From Pseudomonas sp. G2-4 (GTDB lineage: Bacteria; Pseudomonadota; Gammaproteobacteria; Pseudomonadales; Pseudomonadaceae): 64,000 bases of DNA. The translations under genes and the position numbers were made by a program. Positions within the stretch are counted from its first letter, which is position 1. Every line of letters begins with the position of its first letter. The stretch covers positions 4,030,001 to 4,094,000 of the forward strand of contig NZ_CP125957.1 in the NCBI RefSeq assembly GCF_030064125.1. The letters run 5' to 3'. A model generated the notes under the pieces. The model was not told where the DNA came from, ran no database searches, and saw only the letters and a list, made by a program, of their open reading frames with translations. This document shows positions 27,744 to 36,390 of the stretch, piece after piece.

Positions 27744-29186
27744 TTAGGACGTTGAACCAGGCAGCGCTGAACGAGTGGAGACTGGTGGTTCATTTCTTGA
27801 AGCCTTTTTCAGATCTACGTCTTGGTCACGGATAACCACCTCGAATCGCGAGGGGTCATAAGCGCTATCGCGTACCTTAAGAATTGAAATTGTTCTGCTT
27901 AGTTCAGAGCAATTCTCGAAGAAGCGCATCAGTATCAGGTTATCAACGATGCTGGACAGGTCGGAGTTGGGGGAACTGACCTCGGAACCGAACAAATCGC
28001 GCATTTCCCAGGAGGCCAGCACCGTCACCCCCCTGGATCGCAGCTCGTTCATCAATGCACTGTAAAAGTCAGTAATTCGCGCAGGATTCGTCGAAACCCG
28101 GGTCATGCCGCTCAGGCTGTCAATGAATAGACGCTTGATGCCCTTTTCTTCTACCAAGCTCAACAACCGTGCGCCCAGCCCGTCCAACAGACCTTCGGTG
28201 GTGGGCTGCCAGGCAATACTCAGCGCACCGCTTTGCTCCATGCCTTTGATGTCGATTCCCAACGATTGGCCCTTCAGGCGCAACCGCTCCGGGCTTTCAT
28301 AAAAACCGAAATGCAGGCCTGGCGCTTCCACTGTCGACTCACTCAGAAACTTCAGGCCCAGCGTTGTTTTACCGATGCCGGAGGGGCCCATGACCAGGGT
28401 CACGCTGGAGCTGTACAGGCCGCCGCCGAGAATATTGTCCAGTGAGGCAATACCACTGGCGATACGCGTCATGTCGGCACTGTCATTTGACGATGGGCGA
28501 CTGTAAAGGCTCTCCAAGCGTGGATAGACCACCAAGCCGTTATCGTTGATCTCGCATTCATGGAGTCCCGTCAGGGCCCCGCTGCCTCGGGTTTTGCGCA
28601 GCTGGATACGACGCACGGATCGAGTGCCATACAGCTCTTCGCCCATCTCAATGACGCCATCGACCATCGTATGTTCGGGGCTGCCGTCGTCCAACCGGGA
28701 ACTGGTTAGAAACAACACGGTACAGCCAGCGAAAGCAGCATGGCCTTGCAACTCGGAAATGAATTTCTTGGTGTCGATGGGTGAGTCGGCTTTTGAGCGC
28801 GCATTAAGCAAGCCATCCACCACCATCACCGTCGCTTTTTGACGGCTGATCTCGCGTCGAAGCAGCTTCACGACTTCATCGAGGCCCTCGTTTTCCAGGG
28901 TGTCGAAGGCGCTGACAAACTGGATTTCAGCCCCCACCATGGAGGCATCGAAAAAGCTCAATGTCGAAAGGAACTGGAAGAGGCGGTCATGGGACTCGGC
29001 CAGCAATGTCGCAACCAAGACACGACCACCATTGCGGGCGTGATGGAATCCGAGTTGATTGGCCAGGATAGTCTTACCAGACCCTGGACGGCCCTGAATA
29101 ATATAGGAGGAACCTGAAACCAGCCCTCCCTTGAGCAGAGCATCCAGGCCTTCGATTCCACTTTGAAGGCGATTTAGCGTTTCCAC
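27744..29186 (-). CDS. KaiC-like double-RecA-domain ATPase
   Basis: A 480-residue protein with two tandem KaiC domains. The first has Walker A GRPGSGKT (residues about 32-39) and the KaiC-like glutamate in LLAESHDRL. The second has Walker A GPSGIGKT near residue 266, with FYESPERLRLKG. Each has a hydrophobic Walker B (VMVVDGLL, LFIDSLSG). I place the start at GTG 29186, where homology begins (RLQSGIEGLDALLKGG); the open frame continues to 29288 without family sequence. No kaiA or kaiB is nearby; the partner is a one-domain response regulator. The role in Pseudomonas is probably signalling or stress adaptation, not a proven clock. Confidence 0.88.
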   Translation of the reverse strand: METLNRLQSGIEGLDALLKGGLVSGSSYIIQGRPGSGKTILANQLGFHHARNGGRVLVATLLAESHDRLFQFLSTLSFFDASMVGAEIQFVSAFDTLENEGLDEVVKLLRREISRQKATVMVVDGLLNARSKADSPIDTKKFISELQGHAAFAGCTVLFLTSSRLDDGSPEHTMVDGVIEMGEELYGTRSVRRIQLRKTRGSGALTGLHECEINDNGLVVYPRLESLYSRPSSNDSADMTRIASGIASLDNILGGGLYSSSVTLVMGPSGIGKTTLGLKFLSESTVEAPGLHFGFYESPERLRLKGQSLGIDIKGMEQSGALSIAWQPTTEGLLDGLGARLLSLVEEKGIKRLFIDSLSGMTRVSTNPARITDFYSALMNELRSRGVTVLASWEMRDLFGSEVSSPNSDLSSIVDNLILMRFFENCSELSRTISILKVRDSAYDPSRFEVVIRDQDVDLKKASRNEPPVSTRSALPGSTS

Positions 29187-29379
29187 AATGCGACCCTGAT
29201 CTGAAAAAAGCAGGCTGTTGAAGCCGAATGGATGAATGCTAACTCCATTTTTACGCGGGAGCCATCCACTTGCAGAGCCTAACAGCACAACCCACTATCC
29301 AGAGTCCCCTGGCGCTTGATCAGGTCCCAGGCTAAAGGCAACACTTCAGTGGGCGAACCCTATATCAGCAGCACCAGTC

Positions 29380-30750
29380 TCAGCCGCTCAATACAGCCTT
29401 GAGCAATGGATCATTCAGGTACGCGACATTCAATCTCGTCCATGGATTTATACGCGACTGCTCCGGAGAAAAAATGTGCCCAGGGGCAATCATGAACCCC
29501 CTCGGAAGCAGTCGACGGGTTAGCTCCCTTGCATCGTCAATGTGAGGAAACCTGACCCACAAATAGAGGCTTTGCTCCGGCCTGATGAATACTTCGGCGC
29601 CAATGTCATCCAGCATCTGCAGCCCTGCCGTGGTGGCAATTTTCAGCCGCTCTTGTAGGCGGATCAGATGTCGCAGGAAATGTCCCTCCGTCAGGATGAC
29701 ATCGACGGTTCGTTCACAAAGCTCCGAAGTGCTGGTGTGCAACAGCATTTTCAGGTCGCCCAGTTCATCTATGACGTCTTTGCTGCCTGCGATAAATCCA
29801 ACCCTCAATGCCGCAGACACCGATTTTGAGAAGCTCCCCACGTACAGCGAGCGTCGCAACTGATCCAGCGCCGACACCTTGATTGCCGATGCCGGTTTGA
29901 AATCTGCCAAAGCGTCGTCGTCCACCAGGATGAAGTTGTGCTCTTGCGCTAGCTGAACCAACCGATGGGCTTTGCCGGGGGAAATATCGGATCCCGTCGG
30001 GTTGTGCCCGACAGACTGCATGAAAAATAATTTGGGCTTATGCACAAGCAGATGCTGCTCCAGCACGTCCATGTCCGGCCCATCGGGCAATCTGGGTACG
30101 GATAGCATCCGGGCGCCTTGTAATTGCAGCTTGCCGAATAGCGGGTAGTAGCCTGGATCCTCGACAAAAACGTAGTCCCCGGGCGCTATAAACCGGCGGA
30201 TTATCAGGTCCAGTGCGTGATTGGCCCCATGGGTGGTGACGATCTGGCGAGGGCTTGCGGTAATTGAGTAGGTCGCCAGTTTTTGCACCAGATGTTGACG
30301 AAGCGCTGCATTCCCCAATCGGTTGCCGTATCGGAAAAGCGTCGTTACGCCGATACGCATGACTTGCCGGGTGAACTTGTCCAAACGCAAATCCATCAGC
30401 CACTCTACGGGTGGAAAACCTTCACCAAGTGGCGAGTGACCAGGTTCACGGACAAACTGCTGCCGCATGAGCCAGATGGTGTCCATCGCCCGGGTGAAAG
30501 GTAGCGGCTCCTCCGGTTCGTTACTGCTCGGAGCTCCTTGTTTGACGAAGAAGCCCTGCCCATGGCGCGCTTCAACAAGTCCCTGGGAGGCCAGCGATTC
30601 ATAAGCGTTGATCACTGTGTTTTTCGAATGGCCAAACAGGCGCATGCACTCGCGCAGGGACGGCAACCGGTCACCGACGCGGTAAGTGCCATTGCCGATT
30701 TGCTCGACCAATGAGGCCGTCAGCTGCTGGGCCAGTGTCAGCCGCGCCAT
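29380..30750 (-). CDS. MocR-family regulator (GntR helix-turn-helix plus aminotransferase fold)
   Basis: A 456-residue fusion regulator. The GntR winged helix is at residues about 1-70 (VGDRLPSLRECMRLFGHSKNTV, YESLASQGLVEARHG). A type I aminotransferase-like domain follows with the PLP lysine in VGSFSKSVSAALRVGF, and HNPTGSD and DDDALADF as cofactor contacts. I chose ATG 30750 at the helix-turn-helix start; ATG 30780 adds ten residues. It is divergent from the HMG-CoA reductase operon, and the gap holds repeated GGTAC elements typical of MocR sites. It probably controls mevalonate use. Confidence 0.9.
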   Translation of the reverse strand: MARLTLAQQLTASLVEQIGNGTYRVGDRLPSLRECMRLFGHSKNTVINAYESLASQGLVEARHGQGFFVKQGAPSSNEPEEPLPFTRAMDTIWLMRQQFVREPGHSPLGEGFPPVEWLMDLRLDKFTRQVMRIGVTTLFRYGNRLGNAALRQHLVQKLATYSITASPRQIVTTHGANHALDLIIRRFIAPGDYVFVEDPGYYPLFGKLQLQGARMLSVPRLPDGPDMDVLEQHLLVHKPKLFFMQSVGHNPTGSDISPGKAHRLVQLAQEHNFILVDDDALADFKPASAIKVSALDQLRRSLYVGSFSKSVSAALRVGFIAGSKDVIDELGDLKMLLHTSTSELCERTVDVILTEGHFLRHLIRLQERLKIATTAGLQMLDDIGAEVFIRPEQSLYLWVRFPHIDDARELTRRLLPRGFMIAPGHIFSPEQSRINPWTRLNVAYLNDPLLKAVLSG

Positions 30751-30784
30751 CGTAATTGAACCCCTGAACCAATTATTCACCGAG

Positions 30785-30820
30785 GGTACAGCTTAGGTAC
30801 TGTCTGTCCAAACTGTACCT
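30785..30820. promoter_or_regulatory. candidate MocR operator, three GGTAC-type elements
   Basis: GGTACAG (about 30785-30791), AGGTACTGT (30795-30803) and the inverted copy AACTGTACCT (30811-30820) lie between the divergent MocR gene and mvaA. MocR regulators such as GabR and PdxR bind spaced GGTACAG-like repeats. A T-rich stretch follows. Binding is inferred. Confidence 0.55.
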
Positions 30821-30889
30821 TTTTTACGCTGACACATGCGAATAGGGTGACAGCCATTCAATAACAATCACTGCGCCAGGACTCTTCAC

Positions 30890-32176
30890 ATGAGTATCGA
30901 TTCCCGCCTCCCCACGTTTCGCAGCCTGTCGCCCGCCGAACGCCTGGCCCATTTGCAAGCGCTGCTTGGGCTTCCAGAAGCGGATGTTGCCCTGCTACGC
31001 GATGCCGGCGCCCTCCCCTTGGAAATTGCCGACGGCATGATCGAGAACGTGATTGGCAAGTTCGAATTGCCCTACGCCGTCGCGAGCAACTTCCAAATCA
31101 ATGGTCGTGACGTAATCGTGCCGTTGGTGGTTGAAGAGCCGTCGGTGGTCGCAGCGGCTTCGTTCATGGCCAAGCTGGCACGCGATGCCGGTGGTTTCCA
31201 GACCTCCAGCTCTCTGCCGCTGATGCGCGCCCAGGTGCAGATTGTCGAGGTCGAAGATCCCTTCAATGCACGTCTGAGCCTTTTGCGGCGCAAAGACGAA
31301 ATCATCGAACTCGCCAACCGCAAGGATCAACTGCTTAACACACTGGGCGGAGGCTGCCGCGACATTGAGGTGCACACCTTTGCCCAGAGCCCTCGCGGGC
31401 CGATGCTGGTGGCCCACCTGATCGTGGATGTGCGCGATGCCATGGGCGCCAACACCGTGAACACCATGGCTGAAGCGGTTGCCCCGCTGATGGAAGAAAT
31501 TACCGGAGGCAAGGTACGACTGCGCATTCTGTCCAACCTGGCGGATCTGCGTCTTGCCAGGGCCCAGATCCGCATTGCCCCTGAGCTGCTCACGACCGCA
31601 GCCTATAAAGGCGAAGACGTCATTGAAGGGATTCTCGATGCTTATAACTTTGCTGTCATCGACCCCTATCGTGCAGCCACCCACAACAAGGGCATCATGA
31701 ATGGTATCGACCCCCTTATCGTCGCCACGGGCAATGACTGGCGCGCGGTGGAAGCCGGCGCTCACGCCTATGCCTGCCGTAATGGCCATTACGGTTCGCT
31801 GACCACGTGGGAAAAAGATGGCAAAGGTCATCTGGTGGGCACCCTGGAAATGCCCATGCCTGTCGGCCTGGTCGGCGGTGCCACCAAGACTCACCCACTG
31901 GCTCAACTGTCGCTCCGCATCCTGGGTGTGAAGACGGCGCAGGAACTGGCCGAAATCGCGGTAGCAGTCGGCCTGGCTCAAAACCTGGGCGCACTGCGTG
32001 CATTGTCGACTGAAGGAATTCAACGCGGACACATGGCTTTGCATGCGCGCAACATTGCACTTTCCGCCGGTGCCAAAGGCGAAGAGCTCAATTGGCTGGT
32101 CAAGCAGATGGTTGAGGCGAGTGATGTGCGTTCAGACAAAGCGGCTGAATTACTCAAGCAAAAGCGCGCGCAGTGA
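30890..32176 (+). CDS. mvaA: class II hydroxymethylglutaryl-CoA reductase
   Basis: A 428-residue class II HMG-CoA reductase, the same length as the P. mevalonii enzyme as I recall it. The catalytic residues fall at the same numbers: Glu83 in [10 protein letters not shown], Lys267 in HNKGIMNG, Asp283 in TGNDWRA and His381 in [25 protein letters not shown] is the nucleotide-binding signature. In Pseudomonas, which makes isoprenoids by the MEP route, this enzyme works in reverse, oxidising mevalonate to HMG-CoA for catabolism. The HMG-CoA lyase gene (mvaB) usually next to it is not here. A two-gene permease follows on the same strand, and AGGA precedes the ATG. Confidence 0.94.
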   Translation: MSIDSRLPTFRSLSPAERLAHLQALLGLPEADVALLRDAGALPLEIADGMIENVIGKFELPYAVASNFQINGRDVIVPLVVEEPSVVAAASFMAKLARDAGGFQTSSSLPLMRAQVQIVEVEDPFNARLSLLRRKDEIIELANRKDQLLNTLGGGCRDIEVHTFAQSPRGPMLVAHLIVDVRDAMGANTVNTMAEAVAPLMEEITGGKVRLRILSNLADLRLARAQIRIAPELLTTAAYKGEDVIEGILDAYNFAVIDPYRAATHNKGIMNGIDPLIVATGNDWRAVEAGAHAYACRNGHYGSLTTWEKDGKGHLVGTLEMPMPVGLVGGATKTHPLAQLSLRILGVKTAQELAEIAVAVGLAQNLGALRALSTEGIQRGHMALHARNIALSAGAKGEELNWLVKQMVEASDVRSDKAAELLKQKRAQ

Positions 32177-32274
32177 TGCCCTTCTCGCGACCCATGGCCT
32201 TGTAGAAACGAATCAAACCGCATCTCTTCACGTTCATAACAATAAAAGCCCGCAGGGGCAGTGGGAGAACCCTG

Positions 32275-32751
32275 ATGAAACCCGAACTGTTTGAAGTCTG
32301 GGGCGACACGGTAGACGGTCGCCACTTGATCTACTCCATTGGCATCGGCGCAATCGTCAGCCTCGGCACGTTCTTCCTGGCGCAGTATCTGTTTGTCGGC
32401 TGGGTAGACTCTCTGCAGATGGCCCGTGCATACGCGATGCTGGTGGGTATCGTGGGTTGCCTCGCTGGCGGAGCCGTCAGTGCGTCGCTTTTCAAACCCA
32501 AGCGCAATGTCGTAGAGCATCTGGCCGATCCGGCGTGGCGTTCAAAAATCCTGATCGAATTGGAGAGTGAATACGGCCCCCTCGGCAATCTGGCTGACCT
32601 GCCGCCAGCCACGATAGCGGAGCTGCGTGAAATGGATCTTTATGATCTGTTCGCGGATTACGAGAAAGGTCAAAGCAATTGCGCGAAAAGCTTCGATGCC
32701 CCTCCCATCGCCGCTGTCAGCGCGGGAAGCCTCAAAGGTGACCGACCATGA
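32275..32751 (+). CDS. small membrane subunit, TctB-like, of a permease
   Basis: A 158-residue protein with three or four hydrophobic segments in the first 80 residues (HLIYSIGIGAIVSLGTFFLAQYL, MLVGIVGCLAGGAVS) and a soluble acidic tail. Size, topology and the ATGA overlap with the following large permease suggest the small subunit of a TctAB-like pair, although I do not recognise its family by motif. GGGAGAA lies before the ATG. It follows the HMG-CoA reductase gene by 98 bases and is likely in its operon, pointing to mevalonate uptake. Confidence 0.7.
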   Translation: MKPELFEVWGDTVDGRHLIYSIGIGAIVSLGTFFLAQYLFVGWVDSLQMARAYAMLVGIVGCLAGGAVSASLFKPKRNVVEHLADPAWRSKILIELESEYGPLGNLADLPPATIAELREMDLYDLFADYEKGQSNCAKSFDAPPIAAVSAGSLKGDRP

Positions 32752-34136
32752 TCGCGCCCCTGCTGGATCAGATCCTGATTGCGTTGGGCATGGGTATCCT
32801 GGGGGCGGTGGTTTTTGCCGGGATCGGGCTCATTTCGGGTAGCGATGAAACCACGACGCTCGCCCCGCTGACGTTGTTGGTCGTTCTGCTGGGCGTTCCT
32901 GCCGCCGGTGTGCTGACATTCTTCCTGGCGGGCGCGGTGGCCAAACATATGACCCATGCCGTACCGACGGCTCTCCTGGGTATTCCGGGCGATACCATGG
33001 CGACGCCACTCATGCGCGAAGCCAATTTCTTGCGCAATCTGGGCGTACCACACATTGCACTGCGCAAGATGATTTCGGGGGCGGTCATTGCTGCGTTGAT
33101 TGCTGTTCCGGTGGCCGTGCTGTTCGCCGTGATGCTCGCGCCGTTCGGTGACATGATCAAGCGTGCTGCACCTTGGGTTTTCCTGTGCGCAGCGGTCGCT
33201 ATCGCATGGTTTTCCAAAGGTCGCATGGCGGCGGTGCTGACGCTGATCCCTTTCGTCATGGTGATCGTGGCCCTGCAAAGCATCACCGCTCAGTATGGGG
33301 TCAAGCTCAGTGTCAGTTACTTCCTCGGCATTGCCGTCGGTCCGTTGATCGCCGCCCTGTTCTCCATGCTCGCGCCGGCCGAGCGAGAAACAATGCGACG
33401 CCAGGAGGTGCGCACCTTTTCCTTGTCTCCCGACGTAAAAAGCCGGGGCGGATTTTTCCCTAATCCGCTCAGGGTGTTAGACAGCAAACAAAGCCTGTGG
33501 ACGGCCATCACTGCCGTAATCTCCAGCGCCACCTTCGTGTTCAGTCCGGTCGCCATGACCGTCATCATGGGTGAAGTCGTCGGCGCGAGGGTCAAGCACG
33601 TCTACCATCGGTTGACCACAGTCATCACCGCTCGAAACGGGGTGACCGAATCAACTTACCTCGCCGAAGCGTTGATCCCGCTGATCGCGTTCGGTCTGCC
33701 ACTTAGCCCCGTCGCCGCGGGCCCGGCAGCGCCACTCTTCAATGCGCCCCCACGCTTTAGCGTCGACACCGCGACGGGCGAGGTGCACAACTTGCACTCA
33801 CTGCTCAACACTTGGGAGTTCCTGGGGTACGGCATGTTGGCAGTGGTCATTGCCATTCTGATTGCTTACCCGTTCACCATGAATTACGCGCACAGAGCAG
33901 CATCCTATGTGTCGCGCAAAATTAGCCACGAAGCCGTGATCTCGACATTTGTTGGCCTGCTGCTGGTGATTGGCATTTGGGAAGGCGGCTTCCTGGGCTT
34001 GCTGGTCATCATCACCATCGGCCTGCTCGGCGGATTTCTCTCACGCTTCTTGGGCTTCAACATTGGCGTCCAGTTCATGGGCTATTACACCGCCGTACTC
34101 ACGGTTCCGGCTCTCGTCGCCCTGACACACGCATGA
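32748..34136 (+). CDS. TctA-like tripartite tricarboxylate-type permease
   Basis: A 462-residue membrane protein with about eleven spans. It carries the TctA-type motif LLGIPGDTMATPLMR near residue 75 and a second, GLPLSPVAAGPAAPLF, in the C-terminal half. TctA proteins form the channel part of binding-protein-dependent carriers for carboxylates. No periplasmic TctC gene is present, which is unusual. Its neighbours (MocR regulator, HMG-CoA reductase) suggest mevalonate, a hydroxy-carboxylate, as the substrate. This is inference. Confidence 0.82.
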   Translation: MIAPLLDQILIALGMGILGAVVFAGIGLISGSDETTTLAPLTLLVVLLGVPAAGVLTFFLAGAVAKHMTHAVPTALLGIPGDTMATPLMREANFLRNLGVPHIALRKMISGAVIAALIAVPVAVLFAVMLAPFGDMIKRAAPWVFLCAAVAIAWFSKGRMAAVLTLIPFVMVIVALQSITAQYGVKLSVSYFLGIAVGPLIAALFSMLAPAERETMRRQEVRTFSLSPDVKSRGGFFPNPLRVLDSKQSLWTAITAVISSATFVFSPVAMTVIMGEVVGARVKHVYHRLTTVITARNGVTESTYLAEALIPLIAFGLPLSPVAAGPAAPLFNAPPRFSVDTATGEVHNLHSLLNTWEFLGYGMLAVVIAILIAYPFTMNYAHRAASYVSRKISHEAVISTFVGLLLVIGIWEGGFLGLLVIITIGLLGGFLSRFLGFNIGVQFMGYYTAVLTVPALVALTHA

Positions 34137-34204
34137 TTTCCAGCAAACCAAACAACTATATTCAGGTAACCATCATGCATAAAAGATTCTCACATCCCTG
34201 TTGT

Positions 34205-36196
34205 TTAAGAACGGAACGCATCAACCTTGAGTCCAAATCGACTCATTTTGTTGTACAGCCCGCCACGAGACACATTCAACCGTTGAGCAGCCAGACGGAT
34301 GTTTCCGCGCGAATCTTTGAGGGCGGCGATGATTGCATTCATTTCATGGGTGCCGAGGTCCAGGGCCGTTCGAGGTTCAGGGGCACTTCCCCACGTCGGG
34401 GGTCGCCCTGGCTGCCTGATCTCCAGCGCCAGATCGCTCGGTTGGATCAGTTCGGTCATCGCCAGGTTGGTCGCCCGCTCAATGACGTTTTCCAACTCGC
34501 GGACATTGCCCGGCCAATGGTAGGCGCCAAGAATATCCAACGCCGCCGGTGAAAGGTCCTGCATCGACTTGCGTAGAGAACGGGCACAACGCGCAAGAAA
34601 ATGCCGTGCCAGCAACGGCACATCGTCGCGGCGCATCCGCAGTGGCGGCACCGTCAGGTTCAGCACGTTGAGTCGGTAGTAAAGGTCTTCACGAAAGGCC
34701 CCTTCGGCCACCGCTTGACTCAGGTTGCGGTGGGTGGCGGCGATGATGCGAACATTGACGTGCAACGATTTTTTTGCACCCACCCGTGTCACCTCGCCTT
34801 CCTGCAGGACGCGCAGCAAGCTGACCTGCGCATCAAAGGACATGTCACCGATTTCGTCGAGGAAGATCGTGCCGCCATCGGCCAACTCGAACTTGCCTGC
34901 CGAGCCTCCACGAGCCGATCCGGTGAAGGCGCCTTCGACATGACCGAACAGTTCACTCTGCACCAGGTCACGGGGAATGGCTCCACAATTGACCGCCACG
35001 AAAGGGCCGTCACAACGGTCGCTGGCATTATGGATCGCCTGGGCAAACAGCTCCTTGCCAGTACCGCTCTCGCCGAGGATCAGCGTGGTCGAATCACTGC
35101 GGCTGGCAATCCGGGCCAGGTGCACGGCATCCTGAATAGCCCGTGAACGGCCCAGGATGGTTTCGAAGGTGTAGCTGGCCTGGGTGCCAATGATCCGCCG
35201 GGTGATTTCCCGGATGCGCCGGTTTTCACGCAACGAAACAATGCGACCGCCTTGCTCCAGCGGACAGACCGACACCAGGCAGGCCAGGTGGCCGCGGTCG
35301 GGCAATTCAAAGGTGCAATCCAGGTCTCGCACCCCTTCCCCGCCCGCGAGCAGGATTGCATCGGTCAACTCGCTTTGTCCCAGGCTCTTGAACGGACTGC
35401 CGAGCAGGTCGCGGCCCACGCGGAACAACTCTCGGGCGTAATGGTTGAGGGCTTTGATACAACCCTGCTCATCCAACACCACCAAGCCCTCGTTGAGCAC
35501 CTCAAGGACTGTTTGTTGTTCTTCCAGCAAGGCTTGCAGCGTCATCTGCCTCGAGACCGCTTCGGCCGCGGCCTGGACAGTGCCCAGGGTATGGAAATGA
35601 AACCAGCCTGGCTCTGCCGTCAAGGTCAAGATACCCAGCGTCCGACCCTGAACATCCCTGATCGGAGCGGCGGCGCAATGCATGCGGCGCTCGCGCAGTC
35701 CCAGCCCGAAGTTCTCCTCGGCCAGCACATACACCAACCGCTCTTCAGCAATCGCCAACCCGGTGCAATTGGTTCCCTGTACCGATTCCAGCAGTCGACT
35801 GCCTATGGGCGTGATGTCCAGGCCACAGAAATACAACGTCGTGCCTTCGATATCGGTCAGATTGATATGGCCCTTTGGGTTGTAGGCGAGCAAGCCGTGC
35901 ATGACTTGCGCCGCTGCGGCGATCAGTGGCCGGTTGGCTGCCAGTGTCGCGGTCAGGTCGGCGGGAGCGACAAAACGGTACTCGCCATCTGCCGGATCCA
36001 GGCCGGCATTGACGCTGCGCAACCAGGACTGCCAAATCACCCGCCGGATCCCGACAGGCCGATCTACGCGCCCCCGCAAGCACGCTCGCCAAGCCTCATC
36101 CAGCACAGTGATTGGCCCTTCGTTCAACGACGCAGGGCCAAGCGTGGTGAGGTAATCGCGGTCTTCGGCACTCAATACTGCAGGTGGTTGATTCAT
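34205..36196 (-). CDS. sigma-54-dependent activator, AcoR-like (GAF, PAS, AAA+, Fis-type HTH)
   Basis: A 663-residue enhancer-binding protein. An N-terminal GAF-like region (residues about 60-230) and a PAS-like segment (230-330) precede the AAA+ domain with Walker A GESGTGKE and Walker B GGTIFLDEIGD. The C-terminus is a Fis-type helix-turn-helix (GNIRLAAQRLNVSRGGLYNKM). The sigma-54-contacting loop reads GAFTGS (residues 422-427) in place of the usual GAFTGA. It is divergent from a dehydrogenase/isomerase/binding-protein operon that has a perfect -24/-12 promoter, which it very probably activates. The effector bound by the GAF region is unknown. Confidence 0.92.
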   Translation of the reverse strand: MNQPPAVLSAEDRDYLTTLGPASLNEGPITVLDEAWRACLRGRVDRPVGIRRVIWQSWLRSVNAGLDPADGEYRFVAPADLTATLAANRPLIAAAAQVMHGLLAYNPKGHINLTDIEGTTLYFCGLDITPIGSRLLESVQGTNCTGLAIAEERLVYVLAEENFGLGLRERRMHCAAAPIRDVQGRTLGILTLTAEPGWFHFHTLGTVQAAAEAVSRQMTLQALLEEQQTVLEVLNEGLVVLDEQGCIKALNHYARELFRVGRDLLGSPFKSLGQSELTDAILLAGGEGVRDLDCTFELPDRGHLACLVSVCPLEQGGRIVSLRENRRIREITRRIIGTQASYTFETILGRSRAIQDAVHLARIASRSDSTTLILGESGTGKELFAQAIHNASDRCDGPFVAVNCGAIPRDLVQSELFGHVEGAFTGSARGGSAGKFELADGGTIFLDEIGDMSFDAQVSLLRVLQEGEVTRVGAKKSLHVNVRIIAATHRNLSQAVAEGAFREDLYYRLNVLNLTVPPLRMRRDDVPLLARHFLARCARSLRKSMQDLSPAALDILGAYHWPGNVRELENVIERATNLAMTELIQPSDLALEIRQPGRPPTWGSAPEPRTALDLGTHEMNAIIAALKDSRGNIRLAAQRLNVSRGGLYNKMSRFGLKVDAFRS

Positions 36197-36206
36197 TATT
36201 CGGCCG

Positions 36207-36241
36207 CATGTCTATATTTTTGACATGACAGTATAGACATG
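36207..36241. promoter_or_regulatory. palindromic upstream activator site
   Basis: A perfect 10+10 bp inverted repeat, CATGTCTATA / TATAGACATG, with a 15-base spacer. It lies 11 bases upstream of the activator's start codon and about 70-100 bases upstream of the sigma-54 promoter of the divergent operon. That is the right place for the enhancer of the adjacent AcoR-like activator, and perhaps for its autoregulation. Confidence 0.65.
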
Positions 36242-36308
36242 TAATAGAAATGAACACTCGTTCAGCCACGAACGAATAAAATCCACCAAATATCAATAGG
36301 TTAACTTT

Positions 36309-36324
36309 TGGCACAACGCTTGCT
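36309..36324 (+). promoter_or_regulatory. sigma-54 (-24/-12) promoter
   Basis: TGGCAC-N5-TTGCT at 36309-36324 matches the RpoN consensus TGGCAC-N5-TTGCW at every fixed position. It lies about 65 bases before the start of the dehydrogenase operon and downstream of the palindromic enhancer, next to a sigma-54 activator gene. Confidence 0.8.
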
Positions 36325-36390
36325 CCCTGCTTACCCAGACGAGGACATTCTTACCGCCGAGTCGTAAAAACAATAAAGGGAGTCATGTTC

